64,000 nt of DNA from an uncultured Acetatifactor sp. (lineage in GTDB: Bacteria; Bacillota; Clostridia; Lachnospirales; Lachnospiraceae): assembly GCA_947630715.1 (NCBI GenBank), contig CANRIP010000009.1, forward strand, positions 1 to 64,000, in the 5' to 3' direction. Both the position numbers and the translations under genes were made by a program. Shown in pieces: positions 18,134 through 26,045 of this stretch. Below the pieces are notes generated by a model. The model made no database searches. It was given only the letters and a program-made list of their open reading frames with translations, and was not told where the DNA came from. How positions within the stretch are numbered: the stretch's first letter is position 1; each line of letters begins with the position of its first letter.

Positions 18134-19054
18134 ATGTATGATGTAATCATTATCGGTTCGGGACCTGCGGGCCTTTCCGCCGCCGTATACGGAAAGAGAG
18201 CCGGTCTGAATCTTGTGGTGCTGGAAAAAAATCCCATGAGCGGCGGCCAGGTGTTGAATACCTATGAGGTGGATAATTACCTGGGAATGCCGGGCATCAA
18301 TGGCTATGACATGGGAGTGCAGTTTCGGCAGCATGCGGACAGTCTGGGAACGGAATTTATGGAGGAGGAAGCCCTGGCCATCGAAGACCGAGACGGCGTT
18401 AAGATTGTCCGTACGCAGGAGCGGGAGCTGGAGGCGAAAGCCGTGATCCTTGCCACAGGAGCGGTTCACGCCCATCTGGACGTGCCGGGCGAGGAAGAAT
18501 TATCCGGAATGGGCGTATCCTACTGCGCTACCTGCGACGGCGCTTTTTTCCGGGGAAAGACCGTAGCTGTGGTAGGGGGAGGGGACGCGGCCCTGGAGGA
18601 CGCCATCTATCTGGCGAGAACCTGTGAGAAGGTTTATCTGATCCATCGGCGGGACGAGCTGAGAGGAACAAAGGCGTTACAGGATGAAATCCGGGCCATG
18701 GACAACGTGGAAATCCTGTACAGCCATGTGGTGGAGGAAATTTTGGGAGAGGACGCCGTGAACGCTCTTAGGATAAAGGACGTCAAATCGGGCGAATCCC
18801 GGGAACTTCCCGTGGCGGGGGTGTTTATTGCGGTGGGGATCCGTCCGGGGACGGAACTGGTCAGAAATCTTACGGCCTGCGACGAGGGAGGCTATGTGCT
18901 GGCGGGAGAGGACTGCGCTACCCGGCTGCCCGGTTTGTACGCGGCCGGGGACGTGCGTAAAAAACCTCTCCGTCAGATTGTCACCGCCGTGGCGGACGGT
19001 GCAAACGCGGCTATGGCTGCAAGCGAGTTTTGCCGTGAAAAGAAACCGCAATAG
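18134..19054 (+). CDS. trxB: Thioredoxin reductase-like FAD/NAD(P)-dependent disulfide oxidoreductase
   Basis: This encodes 306 residues. The FAD-binding motif IIGSGPAGLSAA, the redox-active CATC dithiol in GVSYCATCDGAFF, the NAD(P)-binding GGGDAALEDA and the C-terminal FAD motif GLYAAGDVR are all present and in order for low-molecular-weight thioredoxin reductases, which pass electrons from NADPH to thioredoxin. Clostridia also have ferredoxin-dependent members, so the donor is not certain. No thioredoxin gene is adjacent. The start at 18134 follows GAGGA at 18124-18128; an ATG at 18122 is possible. The last codons lie in the first unit of a 24-bp tandem array. Confidence 0.88.
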   Translation: MYDVIIIGSGPAGLSAAVYGKRAGLNLVVLEKNPMSGGQVLNTYEVDNYLGMPGINGYDMGVQFRQHADSLGTEFMEEEALAIEDRDGVKIVRTQERELEAKAVILATGAVHAHLDVPGEEELSGMGVSYCATCDGAFFRGKTVAVVGGGDAALEDAIYLARTCEKVYLIHRRDELRGTKALQDEIRAMDNVEILYSHVVEEILGEDAVNALRIKDVKSGESRELPVAGVFIAVGIRPGTELVRNLTACDEGGYVLAGEDCATRLPGLYAAGDVRKKPLRQIVTAVADGANAAMAASEFCREKKPQ

Positions 19055-19111
19055 GGCCGCTCGAAGAAACCGCAATAGGGCCGCTTAAAGAAACTGCAAT
19101 AGGGCCGTTTC
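19040..19111 (+). repeat. 24-bp tandem repeat starting inside the trxB stop region
   Basis: Three 24-bp units, AAGAAACCGCAATAGGGCCG plus four variable bases, run head to tail, followed by a partial fourth. The first unit contains the last four codons and the TAG stop of the upstream gene, so the gene end itself was duplicated. Confidence 0.92.
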
Positions 19112-19184
19112 AAGAAACCGGGTGGGATCAACATGGCGGGAAAAATCTGAATTTATTTTTAAGACAATGAAATATTTTCAAAAG

Positions 19185-19216
19185 AAAAGAATCGTTTTTG
19201 TAACGATTCTTTTTTT
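19185..19216 (+). terminator. Rho-independent terminator after the trxB-like gene
   Basis: AAAAGAATCGTT (19185-19196) pairs with AACGATTCTTTT (19202-19213) and runs into a stretch of T. Confidence 0.88.
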
Positions 19217-19279
19217 GCACCAATGAAAAAAGCCAGTGATTTCAGAGGTTCCCGGATATTTGATAAAAAAATCCTAATG

Positions 19280-19308
19280 TTGACAAATGAGGAAAAGGAT
19301 GTTATATT
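19280..19308 (+). promoter_or_regulatory. Promoter of the NlpC/P60 gene
   Basis: A perfect TTGACA (19280-19285) and TATATT (19303-19308) are separated by 17 bp. The resulting leader of about 85 nt is too short for a c-di-AMP riboswitch, which often controls such hydrolases. Confidence 0.8.
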
Positions 19309-19402
19309 TATTAACAGGCGTAACAATTTCGTAATAAATTAACGGGTCGAGAGACAATGCAAAGATACGGAAAGAAGTTTTGACGGACGGAAAGGAGCAT
19401 CG

Positions 19403-20611
19403 ATGATTCACCAAGTGACAAGGACTGCGGCGGGTATTCTGGCAGCGGCTATGTTTTTTTGCTGTACGGGGCTGAACGCTCAGGCGGCGGGAAATGATGA
19501 CAGTTCTGTTCTTCTGGGCGGCGGCGTAAGCCTTGCCCTTTCTCTGGGGAACAGTCTTGAAAATATATCCACCAACACTACCATTCCTGTGGAATCCATT
19601 CTGGAATGGATCAACACGGAAGAAAGCGCAGGCGTGGAAGAAACGGCATCCGAGGAACAGCTAACGGAGGAGGACATCTTTCGGAACCTGGTCATCGCTC
19701 AGGTGAATCATTATGTCAATGTCAGGAGCATTCCCAGTGAAGAAGGGGAAATTGTGGGAAAGCTCTATGACGATTCCGTTGGGACGTATCTTTCCGAGGA
19801 AAACGGCTGGTACCAGATCCATTCCGGCAAGGTGACCGGCTATGTGAAGGGCGAATACTGTGTCACCGGCGACGCGGCGGTGGAGATTGCCAGACAGGTA
19901 GGCAAAAGGTTTGCCACTGTGACCACGCAGACTTTGTTTGTGCGCAAGGAGCCCAGTACCGAGGCATCCATTATCAGCATGGTTCCCGAAGGCGACGAAC
20001 TACTTGTTCTGGAGGAAGTGGAAGGCTGGGTCAAGGTGGACGTGGAAGAAGGAACCGGCTGGATTTCAACGGATTACACGGATCTTCACACGGAGTTTGT
20101 CCATGCGGAGTCCAGGGAAGAAGAGGAAGCACGGCTGGCGAAGGAAAAGGAAGAACGGGAGAAGGCCAGACGCGCAGCGGCCGCAGCCGCCAAGAGCAAT
20201 AATCCCAGCAGCAATACGGAAACTCCGGCATCGACGCCTGCCTCCTACTCGGTGGGAGAGGGCAGCGAGGAGGGAGTGGCAGTTGCGCAGTACGCCCTGC
20301 AATTTGTAGGCAATCCCTATGTGTACGGAGGCACCAGTCTGACAAAGGGCGCCGACTGTTCCGGCTTTGTCATGAGCGTGTATGCCAATTTTGGAGTGAG
20401 CCTGCCTCATTCTTCTTCGGCGGATCGCTCTCAGGGCTATGCGGTGGATGGCATCGAAAATGCTCAGCCCGGCGACTTGATCTGCTATTCCGGACATGTG
20501 GCGCTTTATATCGGCAACGGCCAGATTGTACATGCCTCGAATAAGAAAACAGGTATTATTGTATCGAACGCAACATACAGAAAGATCCTTGCCATACGCA
20601 GAATTTTCTAA
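19403..20611 (+). CDS. Secreted SH3-domain NlpC/P60 peptidoglycan endopeptidase
   Basis: This encodes 402 residues. A signal peptide (about 1-28, ending AQA) is followed by two bacterial SH3 domains (about 90-155 and 165-235; VNVRSIPSEEGEIVGKL and LFVRKEPSTEASIISMV), a charged helical linker rich in Glu/Lys/Ala (about 235-265) and a C-terminal NlpC/P60 domain (about 285-402). The catalytic cysteine is in GADCSGFVMSVY, the histidine in SGHVALYIG and the polar third residue in IVHASN. It should cleave D-Glu-diamino-acid peptide bonds during growth or cell separation. It is monocistronic, with its own promoter and terminator. Confidence 0.9.
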   Translation: MIHQVTRTAAGILAAAMFFCCTGLNAQAAGNDDSSVLLGGGVSLALSLGNSLENISTNTTIPVESILEWINTEESAGVEETASEEQLTEEDIFRNLVIAQVNHYVNVRSIPSEEGEIVGKLYDDSVGTYLSEENGWYQIHSGKVTGYVKGEYCVTGDAAVEIARQVGKRFATVTTQTLFVRKEPSTEASIISMVPEGDELLVLEEVEGWVKVDVEEGTGWISTDYTDLHTEFVHAESREEEEARLAKEKEEREKARRAAAAAAKSNNPSSNTETPASTPASYSVGEGSEEGVAVAQYALQFVGNPYVYGGTSLTKGADCSGFVMSVYANFGVSLPHSSSADRSQGYAVDGIENAQPGDLICYSGHVALYIGNGQIVHASNKKTGIIVSNATYRKILAIRRIF

Positions 20612-20688
20612 GCCGCGGGATGCTCTGAATCCCCGCTGCGTTGGAGCCGCACCCTCAGGGCGGCGCAGTCAGAAACGGTATGATTTTT

Positions 20689-20737
20689 GAGAAGTCCGGC
20701 ATGGCCGTAAAAAACGGCCATGCCGGACTTCTCTTTT
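20689..20737 (+). terminator. Strong Rho-independent terminator
   Basis: A perfect 20-bp stem, 20689-20708 with 20714-20733, has an all-A loop and is followed by TTTT. It ends the NlpC/P60 transcript. Confidence 0.92.
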
Positions 20738-21045
20738 ACCATCCATGGGGCCATATCTGTAAGCGTAGTGTGAAAAATCACACTGACTTGCTGCTTGTAT
20801 CACAAAACGAACTTTGTTCGCTTGAGAATTTGTGACGCTCCGGAATGGAGATTCAAATGCGGCATGGAATGTGGGAAACTGCCTGACCTGTGAAGGGTTT
20901 GAAGGAATGACAGGAAACGGGTGAAGTTGTCAAACTATTATGTTAAGACGAAAGTACGATTGACTTTTCCCGTTTGTACAATTTCACCAAAAATTTCCGC
21001 ATAAACGTAAAAACAAATATATTTGAGACTATATTACGATTTGCT

Positions 21046-21116
21046 TTATCCACATTTTTATGACCCCAAAATCCGATAAAAGTAATTTATACACGGACTT
21101 ATACACATTATCCACA
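21046..21116 (+). other. DnaA-box cluster in an AT-rich intergenic region
   Basis: Three matches to the DnaA-box consensus TTATNCACA lie on one strand: TTATCCACA (21046-21054), TTATACACA (21099-21107) and TTATCCACA (21108-21116), the last two directly abutting. A near match, TTATACACG, is at 21087-21095. The surrounding 20740-21270 stretch is AT-rich and gene-free. dnaA and dnaN are not here, so this is more likely a DnaA-titration or regulatory cluster than the replication origin. Confidence 0.6.
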
Positions 21117-21267
21117 GGTTTCGCCGCTATTTTTTGGAATTAAATAACACTTAGTATGGGAACGTTTGTTTTGTGAAGATGTAATAAAAATGTATTTTTA
21201 TGAAAAAAATTGTAAAAATGTGTTGACAGAGTTAATGTCAAAAACCGGTAAATAATTTTTGAAATTG

Positions 21268-21297
21268 TTGCAAGAAGACAGGCAAACATGGTATAAT
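21268..21297 (+). promoter_or_regulatory. Promoter of hpf
   Basis: TTGCAA (21268-21273) and a perfect TATAAT (21292-21297) have an 18-bp spacer. A second TTGACA at 21223-21228 lacks a convincing -10 partner. Confidence 0.75.
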
Positions 21298-21330
21298 GAC
21301 TATACAATATTAACCGAAGGGGTGATTGGT

Positions 21331-21858
21331 ATGAAATTCGTTATTGTTGGAAGAAACATTGACGTTACGCCTGGATTAAGGGCAGCAGTGGAAGAAAAGA
21401 TTGGAAAACTGGAAAAGTATTTTAACCCCGACACGGAGATTCACGTCACGCTCAGCGTGGAAAAGGAGCGGCAGAAGATTGAAGTGACCATTCCCGTTAA
21501 GGGAAACATCATTCGTTCCGAGCAGGTCAGCAATGATATGTATGTCTCCATTGATCTGGTGGAGGAAATCATCGAAAGGCAGTTGAAGAAATATAAAACC
21601 AGGATTGTGGATAAGCAGCAGTCCGCTGAATCGTTCAGCCAGATGTATAGGGACAACAATTACATGGACGAGGAAGAAATCAAGATTGTCCGCACTAAGA
21701 AATTTGACATCAAACCCATGTATGCGGAGGACGCCTGCATCCAGATGGAACTTTTGGGCCATAATTTCTTTGTCTTTATCAATGCGGAGACGGATCAGGT
21801 GAATGTGGTATACAAGAGAAAGGGCGATACTTACGGATTGATTGAGCCGGAGGTATGA
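21331..21858 (+). CDS. hpf: Long-form ribosome hibernation promoting factor
   Basis: This encodes 175 residues, the length of long HPF. The N-terminal domain (about 1-100) with FVIVGRNIDVTPGLR and a basic helix binds the 30S decoding centre in known homologues. The C-terminal domain (about 120-175, with EEIKIVRTKKFDIKPM and LGHNFFVFINAET) mediates dimerisation of 70S particles into inactive 100S ribosomes in stationary phase. The start follows AAGGGGTGA. It has its own promoter and terminator and lies downstream of the DnaA-box cluster, a possible route for replication-linked control (inference). Confidence 0.95.
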   Translation: MKFVIVGRNIDVTPGLRAAVEEKIGKLEKYFNPDTEIHVTLSVEKERQKIEVTIPVKGNIIRSEQVSNDMYVSIDLVEEIIERQLKKYKTRIVDKQQSAESFSQMYRDNNYMDEEEIKIVRTKKFDIKPMYAEDACIQMELLGHNFFVFINAETDQVNVVYKRKGDTYGLIEPEV

Positions 21859-21924
21859 AAATCGTAACAAAGGGACGCACATCCCCAAGTCATTTCGCAA
21901 GGGATGGGTGGATCATTTTCCTTG

Positions 21925-21960
21925 AGGCAGAGACAGCGGGAATGCTTTCTCTGCCTTTTT
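21925..21960 (+). terminator. Terminator of hpf, with an intron fragment behind it
   Basis: AGGCAGAGA (21925-21933) pairs with TCTCTGCCT (21948-21956), followed by TTTTT. A group IIC intron 5' fragment begins directly after the T-run. Confidence 0.88.
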
Positions 21961-21961
21961 A

Positions 21962-22045
21962 TGTGCCTGGCATGGGAGAATTTTAACGGAGGAAAGTCCT
22001 GAACACGTCTAAGCAACGAGGAAGTGTATCGCCGATGCCTGTGCT
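21962..22045 (+). mobile_element. 5' fragment of a group IIC intron
   Basis: Immediately behind the hpf terminator the sequence reads TGTGCCTGGCATGGG, then TTTAACGGAGGAAAGTCC and GAACACGTCTAAGCAACG. This resembles the 5' end and domain I start of bacterial group IIC introns such as the Oceanobacillus one. Group IIC introns characteristically insert just after intrinsic terminators, which fits. No maturase gene and no domain V follow, so only a 5' stub of about 80 nt remains. A second copy is at 27043. Confidence 0.6.
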
Positions 22046-22047
22046 AT

Positions 22048-22061
22048 CGAAAACGATTAAG
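22048..22061 (+). promoter_or_regulatory. LacI-family operator-like site 1
   Basis: The sequence CGAAAACGATTAAG is repeated exactly at 22290-22303, and the core AAAACGAT recurs at 22063-22070. A related palindromic site, AACGAAATCGTTA, is at 22125-22137. All have the CG-centred pattern usual for LacI-family operators and lie upstream of the LacI-type gene. Confidence 0.5.
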
Positions 22062-22124
22062 AAAACGATATATGAATAAAAAACGCATGATAGAGGACGT
22101 GCATAGAAGGATTATCTTTTGCCA

Positions 22125-22137
22125 AACGAAATCGTTA
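22125..22137 (+). promoter_or_regulatory. LacI-family operator-like site 2
   Basis: AACGAAATCGTTA is a near-perfect palindrome around a central A-T step, like sites bound by LacI/GalR regulators. Confidence 0.45.
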
Positions 22138-22253
22138 AAGTGGAATGCTTTGTTTTTTGTGGCAAAATAAGAGAAAAACTGACTTTTTATACAAAATCAG
22201 ATATGATGAAATAGACATTATAGACAAAAAGATGAAAAATATGAAAATGATAG

Positions 22254-22303
22254 TTGCAAAATTGGGCAAGGTGATGTATAGTAAAAATACGAAAACGATT
22301 AAG
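22254..22303 (+). promoter_or_regulatory. Promoter of the LacI-type gene with overlapping operator
   Basis: TTGCAA (22254-22259) and TATAGT (22277-22282) have a 17-bp spacer. The operator-like CGAAAACGATTAAG at 22290-22303 covers the expected transcription start, which predicts negative autoregulation. Confidence 0.7.
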
Positions 22304-22333
22304 TGCAGTACCATACAGGTACAGGAGGAAAGG

Positions 22334-23353
22334 GTGAGCGGCATGGCATCGCTGAAAGACATTTCTAAAGCATGTGGCGTGTCGGTCGCAACAGTGAGTA
22401 AAGCCCTGAACAACCACACGGACATTGGAGAGGAGACCCGCGAGAATATTAAGCGTGTTGCCAAAGAGATGGGGTATCTCCCGAATTTTTCCGCCAGGGC
22501 CTTGAAGACAAACCGCACCTATGACATTGGAGTGCTGTTTGTGGATGAAGCCATGAGCGGCCTTACCCATGATTATTTTTCCAGTGTGCTGGACAGTTTC
22601 AAGCGGACGGCGGAGAAACACGGATATGATATTACCTTTATCAACGGATGCAAGAACCGTGAGGGGAGGATGTCCTATCTGGAGCACAGCAGATATAGGG
22701 GATTTGACGGCGTGGTGCTTGCCTGCATCGATTTTAGTGATCCTGAGGTCATCGATTTGATCCGGAGCAATATTCCCGTGGTAACGGTGGACTATCTGTT
22801 TAACAACCGTATGGCAGTGCTTTCCGATAATGTGGGCGGAATCAGGGAACTGCTCCGCTACATATATAACAAAGGTCACCGCAGGATTGCTTATATCCAT
22901 GGCGCGGATTCCTCAGTGACGCAGAACCGACTTTCCGGATTTTATAAAACGGCTGAAGAACTGGATCTGGAAATACCGGCGGCGTATATCAGGGAAGCCG
23001 CGTACCGGGACACGAAGACTGCCTATACTGTGACAGGCGCACTGCTGGATCTTCCAAAGCCGCCTACATGTATTATGTATCCCGATGATTTTGCGGCTTT
23101 TGGCGGAATCAATGCCATAAGGGAAAGGGGAATGCGGATTCCAGAGGATATTTCAGTAGCCGGATATGACGGTATACCGGCAGCAATTCACTTGGAACCA
23201 AGGCTGACTACGGTGAAACAGAACACCGAACAGATCGGTCGGACGGCTGCTTCTCAGTTGATCAGGCTGATAGAAAAACCGAAGACTACCATTATTGAAC
23301 AGATCGTGATACCGGGCGATCTGGTGGAGGGAAAATCGGTAGCCGGTATCTGA
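22334..23353 (+). CDS. LacI/GalR-family transcriptional regulator
   Basis: This encodes 339 residues from a GTG start at 22334, chosen because AGGAGG (22323-22328) is well spaced; an ATG at 22343 is possible. The N-terminal helix-turn-helix ASLKDISKACGVSVATVSKA is followed by the hinge and a periplasmic-binding-protein-like effector domain with DIGVLFVDE, GVVLACIDFS and VAGYDGIP. It probably senses a sugar and represses the transporter genes downstream. Three operator-like sites lie upstream, one over its own promoter. The solute-binding protein gene begins 96 bases after its stop. Confidence 0.92.
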   Translation: MSGMASLKDISKACGVSVATVSKALNNHTDIGEETRENIKRVAKEMGYLPNFSARALKTNRTYDIGVLFVDEAMSGLTHDYFSSVLDSFKRTAEKHGYDITFINGCKNREGRMSYLEHSRYRGFDGVVLACIDFSDPEVIDLIRSNIPVVTVDYLFNNRMAVLSDNVGGIRELLRYIYNKGHRRIAYIHGADSSVTQNRLSGFYKTAEELDLEIPAAYIREAAYRDTKTAYTVTGALLDLPKPPTCIMYPDDFAAFGGINAIRERGMRIPEDISVAGYDGIPAAIHLEPRLTTVKQNTEQIGRTAASQLIRLIEKPKTTIIEQIVIPGDLVEGKSVAGI

Positions 23354-23449
23354 ACCAGGCATTATGCGCGGGGCAGCAAGACCTGTGCATGTTATAAATG
23401 CAAAGCAACTTTTACACTTTCAAACCTACATGGAAAGGGAGGAAAAGAC

Positions 23450-24964
23450 ATGAAGAAAAAAGTATTGAGCATGTTTCTTGCGGTAGCCATGCTGGCGGGT
23501 GTGCTGGCGGGATGCGGCAATGAGCCGGGAGGCAGTTCCGGGGGGGTAGAGCCCGGGAATGAGAGCTCCGCAGATGCCGGCACGGATGCCTCACAGGGCA
23601 CGGATGTCTCGCAGGGCACGGATGGCAGTACAGAAAGCGACACTTATAAGCGTGCTGACGGCGAGGGGACTGTACTGAACATTTACTGCTGGAACACCGA
23701 GTTCATGAACCGCATGAAAGATCACTATCCCGGTTATGTTGCGGGAAAAGACAATACCACTGCGGACGAAGAGGGAAACGTATCCGGTACTGTGGAAGCT
23801 ACCATTGATGACATTACTGTAAAGTGGAACATCACTCCCAACAAGGACAACGCTTATCAGAACAATCTGGACGAAGCCCTGTTGAATCAGGAGAGTGCCG
23901 CCGCGGACAATAAGGTAGATATCTTCTTGGTAGAGGCAGACTACGCTTTGAAGTATGTGAACACTGATTATTCTATGGCCGTTAAGGATCTTGGCATTAC
24001 AGATGCCGACATTGCGGATCAGTACAAATACACCCAGGATGTGGTGACTGATTCCAATGGCGTACTGAAAGGGCTTTCCTGGCAGGGCTGCCCGGGCGTT
24101 ATGTTCTATAACCGCGAGGCTGCAAAGGAAGTATTCGGAAGCGATGATCCGGCTGTTGTACAGGAAAAGGTAAAAGACTGGGAAACCTTCAATGCAACTG
24201 CAAAGGAACTGCATGATGCAGGCTATCAGATCACCAGTTCCGCCGCAGATACTTTCCGCACTTATACCAACAATGTGTCCAGCCCTTGGGTAATCGACGG
24301 CACGATCAACATTGACGAGAACGTAATGAACTGGGTGAATGATTCCAAGGCACTGGTAGACGCAGGCTACACCGGCACGCATGAGTTGTGGAGCGATGAC
24401 TGGAGCAAGGGTTTCTTCCCTGAAGGAAAGGTATTTGCATACTTCGGGCCTGCATGGCTTGTAAACTTCTCCATGTCTGCTGATACGGAGGGCAGCATCG
24501 GATATAACGGCGGATGGGGCGCATGCGAAGGACCTCAAGGGTTCTTCTGGGGCGGAACCTGGATCTGTGCAGCAACCGGAACCGACAATGCAGGCGTTAT
24601 CAAGGACATCATGCTGAAACTGACCTGCGACAAGGATATCATGACGGGTATCGTGGTGAAAGACGATGACTTCGTAAACAACAAGCCCGCAATGGAAGCT
24701 CTGGCTGATGGTTCCGAACTGATTAACGGCGCTGAGTACACCAGCAAGGTGCTGGGCGGACAGAACCCTCTGCCTATGTACTGCGCAGGCGTTGACGGAC
24801 TGGATTTGAGCAACCTTGGGCCTTATGATCAGGCCTGCACAGAGGAATTCATGTCTGCAATGCTGGATTACATGAAAGGCAACATCGATCTTGACACAGC
24901 AATAGATACTTTCTATAAGGAAGTAATTACAAAGCATCCTGAACTGACTGCTCCTGAAGAATGA
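23450..24964 (+). CDS. Sugar ABC transporter solute-binding lipoprotein
   Basis: This encodes 504 residues. A lipoprotein signal (LAGVLAGCGN, cysteine about residue 23) is followed by a Gly/Ser/Asp/Thr-rich linker (about 25-65) and an extracellular solute-binding fold of the carbohydrate family (VLNIYCWNTEF, KVDIFLVEADYALKYV, FFPEGKVFAYFGPAW). It should capture a mono- or oligosaccharide and hand it to the two permeases downstream. The ribosome binding site is GGGAGG. Aromatic residues in the predicted cleft support carbohydrate binding; the sugar cannot be named. Confidence 0.88.
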   Translation: MKKKVLSMFLAVAMLAGVLAGCGNEPGGSSGGVEPGNESSADAGTDASQGTDVSQGTDGSTESDTYKRADGEGTVLNIYCWNTEFMNRMKDHYPGYVAGKDNTTADEEGNVSGTVEATIDDITVKWNITPNKDNAYQNNLDEALLNQESAAADNKVDIFLVEADYALKYVNTDYSMAVKDLGITDADIADQYKYTQDVVTDSNGVLKGLSWQGCPGVMFYNREAAKEVFGSDDPAVVQEKVKDWETFNATAKELHDAGYQITSSAADTFRTYTNNVSSPWVIDGTINIDENVMNWVNDSKALVDAGYTGTHELWSDDWSKGFFPEGKVFAYFGPAWLVNFSMSADTEGSIGYNGGWGACEGPQGFFWGGTWICAATGTDNAGVIKDIMLKLTCDKDIMTGIVVKDDDFVNNKPAMEALADGSELINGAEYTSKVLGGQNPLPMYCAGVDGLDLSNLGPYDQACTEEFMSAMLDYMKGNIDLDTAIDTFYKEVITKHPELTAPEE

Positions 24965-25126
24965 TCGGTTCAGTGCCGCGGAATCCGGATACTCCGCAGT
25001 CTGCGGAACTGTCTGGGAGCCGACAGCGCATGAGAATGAAAGGACGTGCCTGCCTTTGGGCGGGCACGCCTTTCAAAATTATGAAACGGTATCGGGCATT
25101 TAGGCAGGAAGGATGGTGGAAAATCG

Positions 25127-26032
25127 ATGAAAGCAAAACGCAGCAAGGCAGTCCGCTATAATAAGTGGGGATATATTTTCCTGATCCCTTTTGTGGTTAC
25201 TTTCGTAATCTTTCAGTTGATTCCCTTGATCAATACCATATATTACAGTTTCTTTGAATATTTCAGATCGGGCCTGAACGTAATTGGCCCTAACTTTAAA
25301 GGAATTGAAAATTACATTAAACTGTTTTCAAATGGAGATATCTGGAAATATACCGGCAATACGCTGATCATCTGGCTGATGGGTTTTATCCCTCAGATTA
25401 TCGTGTCGCTGCTTTTGGCCGCTTGGTTTTCTGATCCCAGCTTGAGACTGAAAGGACAGCGGTTTTTTAAGACGGTGATCTATCTGCCAAACCTGATCAT
25501 GGCGGCCGCATTTGCCATGCTGTTTTTTATGCTGTTTTCCAATAGCGGTCCTGTGAATTCCATACTGGTCAGCAGTGGGATTTTTGAACAGCCTTATCCT
25601 TTTTTGGACCGCGTGTGGACCACAAGATCGATCATAGCTTTTATGAACTTTCTGATGTGGTTTGGAAATACAACGATCCTTTTGATGGCGGGCATGATGG
25701 GAATAGATACTTCGCTTTTTGAGGCAGCGCAAGTGGATGGCGCCACGTCCACTCAGGTCTTTTTCAAGATTACGCTTCCGCTTTTAAAACCGATCCTGCT
25801 TTATGTCATGATCACGTCTTTAATCGGCGGCCTGCAGATGTTCGATGTGCCGCAGATACTGACCGGAGGCAATAGCCCGGCTAATACTTCGAGAACGCTG
25901 ATCATGTACCTGAATGATAATCTATACAGTAAGAATTACGGGATGGGCGGTGCGATTTCTGTTTACATGTTCGTTATCACGGGTATTTTGAGCCTGATCG
26001 TTTTCAAGTTTACCAACGGAAAGAAAAAGTAG
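25127..26032 (+). CDS. Sugar ABC transporter permease, MalF type
   Basis: This encodes 301 residues with six predicted membrane helices. The cytosolic EAA loop, EAAQVDGATSTQVFFKITLP, contacts the ATPase in homologues. N-terminal YIFLIPFVVTFVIFQLIP is typical of the MalF/UgpA-like subunit. It lies between the binding protein and the second permease, 13 bases before the latter. No ATPase gene is present in this operon, so energy must come from a shared MsmK/UgpC-type ATPase; one such gene is in this window at 55981-57072, but its use here is inference. Confidence 0.92.
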   Translation: MKAKRSKAVRYNKWGYIFLIPFVVTFVIFQLIPLINTIYYSFFEYFRSGLNVIGPNFKGIENYIKLFSNGDIWKYTGNTLIIWLMGFIPQIIVSLLLAAWFSDPSLRLKGQRFFKTVIYLPNLIMAAAFAMLFFMLFSNSGPVNSILVSSGIFEQPYPFLDRVWTTRSIIAFMNFLMWFGNTTILLMAGMMGIDTSLFEAAQVDGATSTQVFFKITLPLLKPILLYVMITSLIGGLQMFDVPQILTGGNSPANTSRTLIMYLNDNLYSKNYGMGGAISVYMFVITGILSLIVFKFTNGKKK

Positions 26033-26045
26033 GAGGTGTGCAGAG

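Noticed and set aside
17879..18475. N-terminal extension of the SDR gene (long minus-strand frame)
   Set aside because: It runs antisense through the thioredoxin-reductase-like gene; the ribosome binding site and SDR start motif place the start at 17878.
19309..19402. c-di-AMP riboswitch before the NlpC/P60 gene
   Set aside because: The leader of about 85 nt is too short and lacks the conserved core.
20740..21270. Chromosomal replication origin
   Set aside because: DnaA boxes are present but dnaA, dnaN and rpmH are absent and the flanking genes are NlpC/P60 and hpf, so oriC is not supported.
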